Of a stretch of 64,000 nt of DNA, positions 33,608 to 41,605 are shown in pieces (positions within the stretch are counted from its first letter, which is position 1; each line of letters begins with the position of its first letter). A model generated the notes under the pieces. It ran no database searches, had not been told where the DNA came from, and worked only from the letters and a program-made list of their open reading frames with translations. Source of the DNA: Streptomyces candidus (lineage in GTDB: Bacteria; Actinomycetota; Actinomycetes; Streptomycetales; Streptomycetaceae); contig NZ_JACHEM010000009.1 of NCBI RefSeq assembly GCF_014207445.1, forward strand, positions 248,001 through 312,000, written 5' to 3'. The position numbers and the translations under genes were made by a program.

Positions 33608-34626
33608 GCAGCACCACCGCGGCCCCGGGGCGCAAGGCCGCGGCAAAGCCCGCGAGCATGGCGCAGGCCCTCCAGCGGGCCATGCGCGACGCCATGGCCG
33701 AGGACCCGACGGTGCACGTCATGGGCGAGGACGTCGGCGCGCTGGGCGGGGTCTTCCGGATCACCGACGGGCTGGCCAAGGAGTTCGGCGAGGACCGCTG
33801 CACGGACACCCCGCTCGCCGAGGCCGGGATACTCGGGGCGGCCGTCGGCATGGCGATGTACGGGCTGCGGCCGGTCGTGGAGATGCAGTTCGACGCGTTC
33901 GCCTACCCGGCGTTCGAGCAGCTCGCCAGCCATGTCGCCAAGATGCGCAACCGCACGCGCGGCGCACTCGCGATGCCGCTGACGATCCGCATCCCCTACG
34001 GCGGCGGCATCGGCGGCGTCGAGCACCACAGCGACTCCTCCGAGGCGTACTACATGGCGACCCCGGGGCTGCACGTCGTCACCCCGGCGACCGTGCAGGA
34101 CGCCTACGGACTGCTGCGCGAAGCCATCGCCTCCGACGACCCGGTCGTCTTCCTGGAGCCCAAGCGGCTGTACTGGTCGAAGGCCGACTGGTCGCCGGAC
34201 GCCCCGGCGGCCGTCGAGCCGATAGGACGGGCGGTGGTCCGCCGTCCCGGCCGCAGCGCCACCCTGATCACCTACGGCCCTTCCCTGCCGGTGTGCCTGG
34301 AGGCCGCCGAGGCGGCCACGGCCGAGGGCTGGGACCTGGAGGTCCTCGATCTGCGGTCCCTGGTGCCGTTCGACGATGAGACGGTCGCCGCGTCGGTACG
34401 GCGGACCGGGCGCGCGGTCGTCGTCCACGAGTCAACCGGCTTCGGCGGACCCGGCGGCGAGATCGCCGCCCGTGTCACCGAGCGCTGCTTCCACCACCTG
34501 GAGGCGCCGGTGCTGCGCGTCGCAGGGCTGGACGTGCCGTACCCGCCGCCGATGCTGGAGCGCCACCATCTTCCTGGTGTGGACCGGGTCCTCGACGCGG
34601 TCGCACGGCTCCAGTGGGAGGCCTGA
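33604..34626 (+). CDS. bkdG: Branched-chain 2-oxoacid dehydrogenase E1 beta subunit
   Basis: A 340-residue transketolase-type E1 beta subunit. Conserved stretches include VMGEDVGALGGVFRITDGL, FCF-type loop region PLAEAGILGAAVGMAMYGL, IPYGGGIGGVEHHSDSSE and VVHESTGFGGPGGEIAA. It forms the alpha2beta2 heterotetramer with the upstream product. ATG overlaps the bkdF stop, and bkdH begins one base after its stop. Confidence 0.92.
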   Translation: MSSTTAAPGRKAAAKPASMAQALQRAMRDAMAEDPTVHVMGEDVGALGGVFRITDGLAKEFGEDRCTDTPLAEAGILGAAVGMAMYGLRPVVEMQFDAFAYPAFEQLASHVAKMRNRTRGALAMPLTIRIPYGGGIGGVEHHSDSSEAYYMATPGLHVVTPATVQDAYGLLREAIASDDPVVFLEPKRLYWSKADWSPDAPAAVEPIGRAVVRRPGRSATLITYGPSLPVCLEAAEAATAEGWDLEVLDLRSLVPFDDETVAASVRRTGRAVVVHESTGFGGPGGEIAARVTERCFHHLEAPVLRVAGLDVPYPPPMLERHHLPGVDRVLDAVARLQWEA

Positions 34627-34627
34627 G

Positions 34628-36097
34628 ATGCCACAGGTGCTGGAGTTCAAGCTCCCCGATCTCGGCGAAGGGCTGACCGAGGCGGAGATTGTGCGCTGGC
34701 TGGTGGAGGTGGGCGACGTCGTCGCCGTCGACCAGCCGGTGGTGGAGGTGGAGACGGCGAAGGCGATGGTCGAGGTGCCGTGCCCGTACGGAGGCGTGGT
34801 GACGGCCCGCTTCGGCGAGGAAGGTACGGAACTGCCCGTCGGCGCACCGCTGCTGACGGTGGCCGTGGGGGCTGGTGCCGTCGGTGCCGCGGGCCCGGGA
34901 AGCAGCGGCGCGGCGGAGGGGATCGCGGCCGGGGCCGAGGGCGACGGTGACTCCGGGTCGGGGAATGTCCTGGTCGGGTACGGCACCACCGCTCCGGCGG
35001 CACGACGCCGCCGGGTACGGGTCGACCACGTGAGCACTTCCGCGGGTCCCACCGGCCGGTTGCCCGCGCCCGACGGTCGTGTGCCCGCGTCCGGTCCGGC
35101 GTCGACGCCCGCTCGTTCTGTCTCCGCGCCTGCGTCAGCGCCCGCTGATCGCGCCTCCGCGTCCGCACGCAACGGTCGTGGCTCGGCCTCCGCGCCGGTG
35201 CCCGAGGGCAGGGCGTCCGCGTCTGTCGGGCCCGTGCCGGTCATCTCGCCCCTGGTGCGGCGGCTGGCGCGCGAGAACGGCCTCGATCTGCGGCAGCTGA
35301 ACGGGTCGGGCCCGGACGGGCTGATCCTCCGCTGCGACGTGGAGCAGGCACTCCGGCCGCCGGAGCCGACGACCGGGGCCGTTGCCGCAGCCGTCCCGGC
35401 CCCGACCGCCACGCGCGTCCCGCTCAAGGGCGTACGCGGTGCCGTCGCCGACAAACTGTCCCGCAGCCGCCGCGAGATACCCGACGCCACCTGCTGGGTG
35501 GACGCCGACGCGACCGCGCTGATGGCCGCCAGGGCCGCGATGAACAGCGTGGGCGGCGCACCGAAGGTGTCCGTGCTGGCGCTGCTCGCCCGGATCTGCA
35601 CGGCGGCTCTCGCCCGCTTCCCGGAGCTCAACTCCACCGTCGACACCGAGGCCCGCGAAGTGGTGCGGCTGCCTGAGGTGCACCTCGGCTTCGCCGCACA
35701 GACCGAGCGCGGCCTGGTCGTCCCGGTGGTGCGCGACGCACACACCCGGAACGTGGAGTCGCTGGGCGAGGCACTGGTCGAGCTGACCGAGGCCGCCCGG
35801 ACGGGCAAACTCACCCCGGCCCAGCTCACCGGCGGCACCTTCACGCTCAACAACTACGGCGTGTTCGGCGTCGACGGCTCCACGCCGATCATCAACCACC
35901 CGGAGGCGGCGATGCTCGGAGTCGGCCGCATCGTGCCCAAACCCTGGGTGGTCGAGGGAGAGTTGGCGGTACGACAGGTGGTTCAGCTCTCGTTGACCTT
36001 CGACCACCGGGTCTGCGACGGGGGTACGGCGGGCGGTTTCCTGCGGTACGTCGCCGACTGCGTGGAACATCCGGAGCTGCTGCTGCGCACGCTCTGA
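34628..36097 (+). CDS. bkdH: Dihydrolipoyl acyltransferase E2 (branched-chain)
   Basis: A 489-residue E2. One lipoyl domain carries Lys45 (VETAKAMVEV). A long Pro/Ala/Ser/Arg linker follows, then the peripheral subunit-binding domain (VISPLVRRLARENGLDLRQL) and the catalytic domain with FDHRVCDGG (His460). The linker, at about 130 residues, is longer than usual and carries repeated SAPAPA/RASASA units. No E3 (lipoamide dehydrogenase) gene is in the window, so E3 must come from elsewhere. Confidence 0.92.
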   Translation: MPQVLEFKLPDLGEGLTEAEIVRWLVEVGDVVAVDQPVVEVETAKAMVEVPCPYGGVVTARFGEEGTELPVGAPLLTVAVGAGAVGAAGPGSSGAAEGIAAGAEGDGDSGSGNVLVGYGTTAPAARRRRVRVDHVSTSAGPTGRLPAPDGRVPASGPASTPARSVSAPASAPADRASASARNGRGSASAPVPEGRASASVGPVPVISPLVRRLARENGLDLRQLNGSGPDGLILRCDVEQALRPPEPTTGAVAAAVPAPTATRVPLKGVRGAVADKLSRSRREIPDATCWVDADATALMAARAAMNSVGGAPKVSVLALLARICTAALARFPELNSTVDTEAREVVRLPEVHLGFAAQTERGLVVPVVRDAHTRNVESLGEALVELTEAARTGKLTPAQLTGGTFTLNNYGVFGVDGSTPIINHPEAAMLGVGRIVPKPWVVEGELAVRQVVQLSLTFDHRVCDGGTAGGFLRYVADCVEHPELLLRTL

Positions 36098-36108
36098 CGG
36101 ATGAGTGG

Positions 36109-36141
36109 GTACGGCCCGCCGCCCGGCGGAGCGGGCCGTAC
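36109..36141 (+). terminator. Hairpin after bkdH
   Basis: GTACGGCCCGC (36109-36119) pairs with GCGGGCCGTAC (36131-36141). The right arm touches the CATACT box of the next gene's promoter. Confidence 0.7.
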
Positions 36142-36146
36142 ATACT
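36141..36146 (+). promoter_or_regulatory. Probable leaderless -10 of the mobA-like gene
   Basis: CATACT ends 6 nt before the ATG at 36153 with no ribosome site between, a typical layout for leaderless Streptomyces mRNA. Confidence 0.5.
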
Positions 36147-36152
36147 TTCCCC

Positions 36153-37163
36153 ATGAGTGCCATGAGTACTGCCGCGTATGACGCCGTCGTGCTGTCCGGT
36201 GGGGCCGGGCGGCGGCTCGGCGGGGTGGACAAGGCCGCTGTGCGGGTCGGCGGGAGGACTCTCCTCGACCGGGTCCTGGGGGCCTGTGACGCCGCCGCGA
36301 CCACGGTGGTCGTCGGCGGCCGGCACGCCACCGTGCGGCCGGTGACCTGGGCGCGGGAGGACCCGCCCGGCGGAGGACCGCTGGCCGCACTCGACGCCGG
36401 GGTGCGGGCGACCCGCGCCGACCGCCTCGTGGTCCTCTCGGTGGACCTGCCGTTCGTGGACGCGGCGACGGTGAGCACTCTCCTTCAGGCACTGGAACGC
36501 GTTCCGGGCGAGAGGCGGGGCGGCGGGCAGGACGCGCGCGGTCCGGAAGGCGCGCTGCTCGTCGACGCCGAGGGGCGCGACCAGCCGCTCGTCGCCGTCT
36601 ACCGGACGGAACCATTGCGCCGGGAACTGGCCCTGCTCGCGACTGAGTACGGCTCCCTGAACGGGCTTCCCCTGCGGCTGCTCACCGCCGAACTCGCACT
36701 CGCCCGGGTCACCACGGCCGCCCCCCTGGTCTCCTTCGACTGCGACACCTGGGAAGACATCGCAACGGCCCGCGCCCGCATCAGGGAGCATGGGCATGTG
36801 CTGGATGAATGGATCACCGCAGTCAAGGACGAACTCGGTGTCGAGCTCGACGTCGACACCACCCTCCTCCTCGACCTCGCCCGCGACGCCGCGCACGGCA
36901 TCGCACGGCCCGCCGCCCCTCTGACTACGTTCCTGGTCGGGTACGCGGCGGGACGGGCAGCCGGCCAAGGCCCGCAGGCCGTCGCCGAAGCCGTCCGCAA
37001 GGCCACTGCCCTCGCCGAGCGCTGGGTGGCGGAAACACAGGCGGGACCGCAGCCGGACAACCAGGCGGATCCGGTGCCGGAAAAGCAGGCGGGGCCGGTG
37101 CCGGGTACGCAGCCGGCATCACCGGCGATTACGCGGGCACCCGCACCGGAGGGGCAGGCATGA
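36153..37163 (+). CDS. MobA-like nucleotidyltransferase fused to DUF6457
   Basis: A 336-residue protein. The first 200 residues are a MobA-type NTP transferase: AVVLSGGAGRRLGGVDKAAVRVGGRTLL is the nucleotide-binding P-loop-like motif, and LVVLSVDLPFVD the metal-binding aspartate region. Residues from about 210 (LDEWITAVKDELGVELDVDT) form a DUF6457 domain, followed by a Pro/Gln tail. The first domain would transfer GMP to molybdopterin; the second has no known role. ATG 36153 looks leaderless. It overlaps moeA (ATGA), so both serve molybdenum cofactor synthesis. Confidence 0.82.
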   Translation: MSAMSTAAYDAVVLSGGAGRRLGGVDKAAVRVGGRTLLDRVLGACDAAATTVVVGGRHATVRPVTWAREDPPGGGPLAALDAGVRATRADRLVVLSVDLPFVDAATVSTLLQALERVPGERRGGGQDARGPEGALLVDAEGRDQPLVAVYRTEPLRRELALLATEYGSLNGLPLRLLTAELALARVTTAAPLVSFDCDTWEDIATARARIREHGHVLDEWITAVKDELGVELDVDTTLLLDLARDAAHGIARPAAPLTTFLVGYAAGRAAGQGPQAVAEAVRKATALAERWVAETQAGPQPDNQADPVPEKQAGPVPGTQPASPAITRAPAPEGQA

Positions 37164-38578
37164 ACGACCGCGAGCACGACATCGACGGGATCGAGCAGGC
37201 CCTCGCCCTGGTGAACCGCGAGCAGCCCGCCGTGCCCGCACCGGGCACGGCACCGGCCGCCCCGCCCGCTCCTGCCCGCAGTCCCGCCGAAACCGTCGCG
37301 CTGCCTCAGCCGGACGCCCCGGCGGGACACACGGAAGCCGACCCCGGCCCCGCCCCCGGCGGTCACTCCACGGCCACCCCCTGGGCCGAGGCACGCGCCG
37401 TGGCCGCCCGCACCGGGCGCGCCGTGCCGGCCCGCCCTCGCCGAGTGCCCCTGGCCCAGGCGCTCGGGCAGGTCCTCGCCGAGCCTCTGACCGCACTCAC
37501 CGACCTGCCGTCCTTCGACACCTCCGCCATGGACGGATGGGCCGTCGCCGGCCCCGGCCCATGGGCGTACCGACAGGGCACGGGCATCCTCGCCGGGCGG
37601 GCCGCCCCCGAGCCTCTCTCCGACGGCGAGGCGGTACGGATCGCCACCGGGGCCCGGGTGCCCGCCGACACGACCGCCGTGATCCGCAGCGAGCACGCCC
37701 GCGCGGACGAGGCGAAGCTGCGGTTGCACGTCCGGCGCGAGGTCACCCCCGGCCAGGACATCCGCCCGCGCGGCCAGGAATGCCGCACCGGCGACCGGTT
37801 GCTGCCCGCGGGTTCCGTGGTGACCCCGGCCGTGCTCGGGCTGGCCGCCGCCGCCGGGTACGACGTCCTGGCGACGATTCCCCGCCCCACGGTGGAAGTA
37901 CTGGTCCTGGGCGACGAGTTGCTGACCGAGGGCCTCCCGCGCGACGGCATGGTCCGCGACGCGCTCGGCCCGCTGCTCGCACCCTGGCTGCGTGCGCTCG
38001 GTGCCGACGTCCTCGACACCCGATGTCTGGGCGACGACCCGCAGGCCCTGCGCAAGGCGGTCCTCGGCACCGAGGCCGACGTGGTGGTCACCACCGGGGG
38101 CACCGCTGCCGGACCGGTCGACCACGTCCACCCGTTCCTCGCGACCGCAGGCGCCGAACTCCTCGTCGACGGCGTCGACGTGCGCCCCGGCCACCCCATG
38201 CTGCTGGCCCGTCTCGCCCCCGACACCCATCTCGTGGGCCTGCCCGGCAACCCGCTCGCTGCCGTGTCCGGCCTGCTGACCCTGGCCGAGCCGCTGCTGC
38301 GCGGACTCGCCCACCGCCCCACCCCGGAGCCCTACCGGGCGCCGGTCCGCGACGGGATCCCCGGCCACCCCGTCTCCACCCGTCTCGTGCCTGTCACCCA
38401 CCGTACCGACCCCCGCACCGGCGCCGAGCATTCCGTACCGCTGCACTACAACGGTCCCGCGATGCTGCGGGGCATCGCGGCGGCCGACGGGCTGGCCGTT
38501 GTACCGCCCGGCGGCGCACGGGCCGGGGACGAGCTGGAGATTCTCGACCTGCCCTGGGCAGAAGGGTGTTTCACGTGA
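37160..38578 (+). CDS. moeA: Molybdopterin molybdenumtransferase MoeA
   Basis: A 472-residue MoeA. An extra Pro/Ala-rich head of about 85 residues precedes the core. Core motifs are SFDTSAMDGWAV, RIATGARVPADTTAVI, RPRGQECRTGDRLLPAG, the molybdopterin-binding VVVTTGGTAAGPVDHV and VGLPGNPLAAV. It inserts molybdate into adenylylated molybdopterin. The last codons (GCFT and stop) are formed by a parS site, so the protein C-terminus and the centromere sequence share bases. Confidence 0.9.
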   Translation: MNDREHDIDGIEQALALVNREQPAVPAPGTAPAAPPAPARSPAETVALPQPDAPAGHTEADPGPAPGGHSTATPWAEARAVAARTGRAVPARPRRVPLAQALGQVLAEPLTALTDLPSFDTSAMDGWAVAGPGPWAYRQGTGILAGRAAPEPLSDGEAVRIATGARVPADTTAVIRSEHARADEAKLRLHVRREVTPGQDIRPRGQECRTGDRLLPAGSVVTPAVLGLAAAAGYDVLATIPRPTVEVLVLGDELLTEGLPRDGMVRDALGPLLAPWLRALGADVLDTRCLGDDPQALRKAVLGTEADVVVTTGGTAAGPVDHVHPFLATAGAELLVDGVDVRPGHPMLLARLAPDTHLVGLPGNPLAAVSGLLTLAEPLLRGLAHRPTPEPYRAPVRDGIPGHPVSTRLVPVTHRTDPRTGAEHSVPLHYNGPAMLRGIAAADGLAVVPPGGARAGDELEILDLPWAEGCFT

Positions 38579-38581
38579 AAC
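38568..38581. other. parS: parS site (exact), overlapping the moeA stop
   Basis: Exact GTTTCACGTGAAAC, extended to the 16-bp form at 38567-38582. The TGA stop of moeA (38576-38578) is inside it. Confidence 0.92.
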
Positions 38582-38597
38582 AGCCCGCTCTCCCGTC

Positions 38598-38611
38598 GTT
38601 CCACGTGAAAC
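38598..38611. other. parS: parS-like site (one mismatch)
   Basis: GTTCCACGTGAAAC differs from the consensus at one position and lies 30 bp from the preceding exact site and 35 bp before the next. Confidence 0.75.
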
Positions 38612-38632
38612 GACCCACCCGCACGGAAGGAT

Positions 38633-38646
38633 GTTTCACGTGAAAC
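38633..38646. other. parS: parS site (exact), overlapping the start of the channel gene
   Basis: Exact GTTTCACGTGAAAC. Its central GTG (38640-38642) is the likely start codon of the potassium channel gene. Confidence 0.9.
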
Positions 38647-39740
38647 TGCCCGGCGACGACGCGATGGCCAGAGCCGCCGAGGAGCATCTGACCGCCGCCC
38701 CGGTGAAGTTGCCCAAGCAGGTGGTCGAACGCCCACTGCGGCAGGTCGGCAAGCGTCTGCTGATGGCGATGCTGGTGCTGCTGACGACGGTGCTCCTCGT
38801 CTGGTTCGACCGCGACGGCTACCACGACAACTCCGACGGCGGCGTGGACCTCCTCGACGCCGTCTACTACTCGACCGTCACCCTCTCCACCACGGGTTAC
38901 GGCGACATCGTCCCCTACAGCGACGGCGCACGGCTCAGCAATGTGCTGCTCGTGACGCCGTTGCGCGTCCTCTTCCTGATCATCCTGGTCGGCACCACTC
39001 TCGAAGTCCTCACCGAGCGGACGAGGGAAGAGTTCCGACTGAACCGCTGGAGGTCCCAGTTGCGCGACCACACCGTCGTCATCGGTTACGGCACCAAGGG
39101 CCGGTCCGCGATGCAGACCCTCTTCGCGACCGGGCTGAAGAAGGAACAGATCGTCGTGGTCGACCCGAGCGCCAAGGTCGTCGAGACCGCGAACGCGGAG
39201 GGACTGACCGGCGTGATCGGCGATGCGACGCGCAGCGACGTACTGCTGCGGGCGGAGCTGCAGCGGGCGCGGCAGATCGTCATCGCCACCCAGCGCGACG
39301 ACACGGCGGTGCTGGTTACCCTCACCGCCCGTCAGCTCAACCGCGGCGCGAAAATTGTCGCAGCGGTCCGTGAGGAGGAGAACGCGCCGCTGCTGCGGCA
39401 GTCCGGAGCGGACGCCGTGATCACCAGCGCGAGCGCGGCGGGCCGCCTGCTCGGCCTCTCGGTGCTCAGCCCGAGTGCGGGCACCGTGATGGAGGACCTG
39501 ATCCAGCAGGGCAGCGGCCTCGACCTGATCGAGCGGCCGGTCATAAAAAGCGAGGTCGGCAAAAGCGTGCGGGAGACCGAAGACCTGGTGGTCAACGTCC
39601 TGCGCGGGCACCGCCTGCTCGGCTATGACGATCCGGCGGCGAGTCCGCTCCAGTCCACCGACCGTGTGATCGCGATCGCCCGGGTGTCGACAGGCGGCAC
39701 CGAGAGGGGCCACAGCGTACGGGTCACCTCGGCGGAATAG
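38640..39740 (+). CDS. Potassium channel with RCK (TrkA-N) domain
   Basis: A 366-residue two-helix channel. TM1 is about residues 35-52 (LLMAMLVLLTTVLLVWF), the pore loop contains TVTLSTTGYGDIVP with the TGYGD selectivity filter, and TM2 is PLRVLFLIILVGTTLEVL. The cytosolic RCK domain has the Rossmann motif VVIGYGTKGRSAMQTL and IGDATRSDVLLRA. The start GTG at 38640 has GGAAGG 9 nt upstream. The ATG at 38631 directly abuts that site and is less likely. It should gate K+ flux by nucleotide binding. A parS site overlaps the start. Confidence 0.88.
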   Translation: MKLPGDDAMARAAEEHLTAAPVKLPKQVVERPLRQVGKRLLMAMLVLLTTVLLVWFDRDGYHDNSDGGVDLLDAVYYSTVTLSTTGYGDIVPYSDGARLSNVLLVTPLRVLFLIILVGTTLEVLTERTREEFRLNRWRSQLRDHTVVIGYGTKGRSAMQTLFATGLKKEQIVVVDPSAKVVETANAEGLTGVIGDATRSDVLLRAELQRARQIVIATQRDDTAVLVTLTARQLNRGAKIVAAVREEENAPLLRQSGADAVITSASAAGRLLGLSVLSPSAGTVMEDLIQQGSGLDLIERPVIKSEVGKSVRETEDLVVNVLRGHRLLGYDDPAASPLQSTDRVIAIARVSTGGTERGHSVRVTSAE

Positions 39741-39815
39741 CGCGGCGTCGGCTGCTGCGTGACCTTTCGGGATGTCCTTCGCAAGGGTCTTCGGACTGAT
39801 CACAGGTACCGGGGG

Positions 39816-39821
39816 TAGCGT
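39816..39821 (+). promoter_or_regulatory. Probable leaderless -10 of the oxidoreductase gene
   Basis: TAGCGT lies 7 nt before the ATG at 39829 with no clear ribosome site. I cannot name the -35. Confidence 0.4.
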
Positions 39822-39828
39822 CGAGCCC

Positions 39829-40809
39829 ATGCATGCGATCACGATCCCTGAACCCGGTGGCCCCGAGGCACTCGTCTGGGCGGAGGTCCCCGACCCCGTT
39901 CCCCACGAGGGAGAAGTCCTCGTCGAGGTAGCCGCGAGCGCCGTCAACCGTGCCGACCTGCTCCAGCGACAGGGCTTCTACGACCCGCCGCCGGGCGCGT
40001 CCCGCTACCCCGGCCTGGAGTGCTCGGGGCGGATCGTCGCCGTGGGCGCCGGCGTCCACGGCTGGGCGGTCGGCGACGAGGTGTGCGCCCTGCTCGCGGG
40101 CGGCGGGTACGCGCAGAAGGTCGCCGTCCCGGCCGGGCAGCTGATGCCCGTGCCCGAGGGCGTGGACCTGGTGACGGCGGCGGCACTGCCCGAGGTGACC
40201 GCCACAGTCTGGTCGAACGTCTTCATGATCGCCCACCTGCGCCCGGGCGAGACGCTGCTCGTGCACGGCGGCGCCAGCGGCATCGGCACCATGGCCATCC
40301 AGCTCGCCAAGGCCGTGGGGGCCCGCGTCGCCGTCACGGCCGGCGGACCGGAGAAGCTGGCGCGCTGCGCGGAACTGGGCGCCGACGTCCTCATCGACTA
40401 CCGCGAGCAGGACTTCGTGCAGGAGGTGCGCAAGGCCACCGAAGGCAAGGGCGCGGACGTCATCCTCGACATCATCGGCGCCAAGTATCTGGACCAGAAC
40501 GTGAAGGCGCTCGCCACCAACGGACGCCTCGCGATCATCGGTCTCCAGGGCGGCGTCAAGGGCGAACTGAACCTCAACGCGCTGCTGCGCAAGCGGGCCG
40601 CGATCACTGCGACGTCGCTGCGGGCCCGGCCCGCGGGGGAGAAGGCGGCGATCGTCGCGGCGGTGCGTGAGCACGTGTGGCCGCTGATCGCCGCCGGCCG
40701 GGTGCGTCCGGTGGTCGACCGGATCTTCCCCGTGGACCAGGCGTCCGAGGCGCACAAGGCGCTGGACGAGGGCAGCCACATCGGCAAGATCCTGCTCGCC
40801 GTGGGCTGA
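39829..40809 (+). CDS. Zinc-independent NAD(P)H:quinone oxidoreductase
   Basis: A 326-residue MDR-superfamily enzyme. MHAITIPEPGGPEALVWAEVPDP starts like QorA-type quinone reductases, RADLLQRQGFYDPPPGASRYPGLECSG is the group signature, and HGGASGIGTMAIQLAKAVGA binds NADPH. The zinc-binding Cys/Glu ligands of alcohol dehydrogenases are absent. It probably reduces quinones or enones. It is a lone gene ended by a strong hairpin. Confidence 0.85.
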   Translation: MHAITIPEPGGPEALVWAEVPDPVPHEGEVLVEVAASAVNRADLLQRQGFYDPPPGASRYPGLECSGRIVAVGAGVHGWAVGDEVCALLAGGGYAQKVAVPAGQLMPVPEGVDLVTAAALPEVTATVWSNVFMIAHLRPGETLLVHGGASGIGTMAIQLAKAVGARVAVTAGGPEKLARCAELGADVLIDYREQDFVQEVRKATEGKGADVILDIIGAKYLDQNVKALATNGRLAIIGLQGGVKGELNLNALLRKRAAITATSLRARPAGEKAAIVAAVREHVWPLIAAGRVRPVVDRIFPVDQASEAHKALDEGSHIGKILLAVG

Positions 40810-40882
40810 GCACCGAGAAGCCGACGGCCGTGCACCGATCGCCCCGAGAAGGCGGCGGAGAAACAGGTGGCCCGGCGGAGAA

Positions 40883-40932
40883 GCAGGTGGCCCGGTTCCT
40901 TCCGTACGTACGGAAGGTACCGGGCCACCTGC
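40883..40932. terminator. 24-bp stem bidirectional terminator
   Basis: The arms 40883-40906 and 40909-40932 pair with one mismatch and a very tight loop. It lies between the convergent oxidoreductase gene and bpa. The start of the left arm is also directly repeated at 40864-40875. Confidence 0.82.
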
Positions 40933-40964
40933 GCACGGCTCACCGACGGGACCGCCCCGGGTCC

Positions 40965-41507
40965 CTACAGGTACGGGCCGCCCGTGCGGGCCGCGGGCCC
41001 GTGCCCGCCGTCCTCGTCGTCCTCGTGGGAAGCGCCCGGCGGCAGGGCCCGGCGCATCTGCTCCAGCTGGGCGCGGGCCGCCATCTGCTGGGCGAACAGC
41101 GCGGTCTGGATACCGTGGAAGAGCCCTTCGAGCCAGCCCACCAACTGGGCCTGCGCGATCCGCAGCTCCGCCTCGGAGGGAATGGCCTCCTCGGTGAACG
41201 GCAGCGAGAGGCGTTCCAGTTCCTCGACGAGCTCGGGGGCGAGCCCGTCCTCCAGCTCCTTCACGGAGCTGGCGTGAATGTCCTTGAGCCGCACCCGGCT
41301 CGCCTCGTCCAGAGGAGCCGCGCGGACTTCCTCCAGGAGTTGCTTGATCATGCTGCCGATCCGCATGACCTTCGCGGGCTGTTCGACCATGTCTGTCACG
41401 GGCACCTCGCGCGACTCGTCGTCACCGCCGCCGAGCGCCATTTGGTCCTGCCCGACGACCAGGATCTTGGGGCTCTCCTGCGACCGTTCACTCCTCGGCA
41501 TCTCCAT
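40965..41507 (-). CDS. bpa: Bacterial proteasome activator Bpa
   Basis: A 180-residue helical protein (DUF2587). The conserved core reads VMRIGSMIKQLLEEVRAAPLDE, then LAPELVEELERLSLPF and QAQLVGWLEGLFHGIQTAL. It ends in GPYL, close to the GQYL tail that docks this ATP-independent ring onto the 20S proteasome. It feeds unfolded or specific substrates without pupylation. The ATG at 41507 is chosen because residues before it lack family similarity; an open frame continues upstream. Confidence 0.9.
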   Translation of the reverse strand: MEMPRSERSQESPKILVVGQDQMALGGGDDESREVPVTDMVEQPAKVMRIGSMIKQLLEEVRAAPLDEASRVRLKDIHASSVKELEDGLAPELVEELERLSLPFTEEAIPSEAELRIAQAQLVGWLEGLFHGIQTALFAQQMAARAQLEQMRRALPPGASHEDDEDGGHGPAARTGGPYL

Positions 41508-41543
41508 GCCGCCATTGTCTCGTACACCTGCTTCACCACGGGG

Positions 41544-41586
41544 TGTGCCCCCGTACAAAGGTGATCCACCTTCATACGGGGGCACA
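41544..41586 (-). terminator. 20-bp stem terminator of the ABC operon
   Basis: The arms 41544-41563 and 41567-41586 pair with two mismatches around ATC. It follows the ABC permease gene and precedes bpa on the same strand. Confidence 0.72.
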
Positions 41587-41605
41587 GGTTGCGCCAAGTG
41601 CCGAC

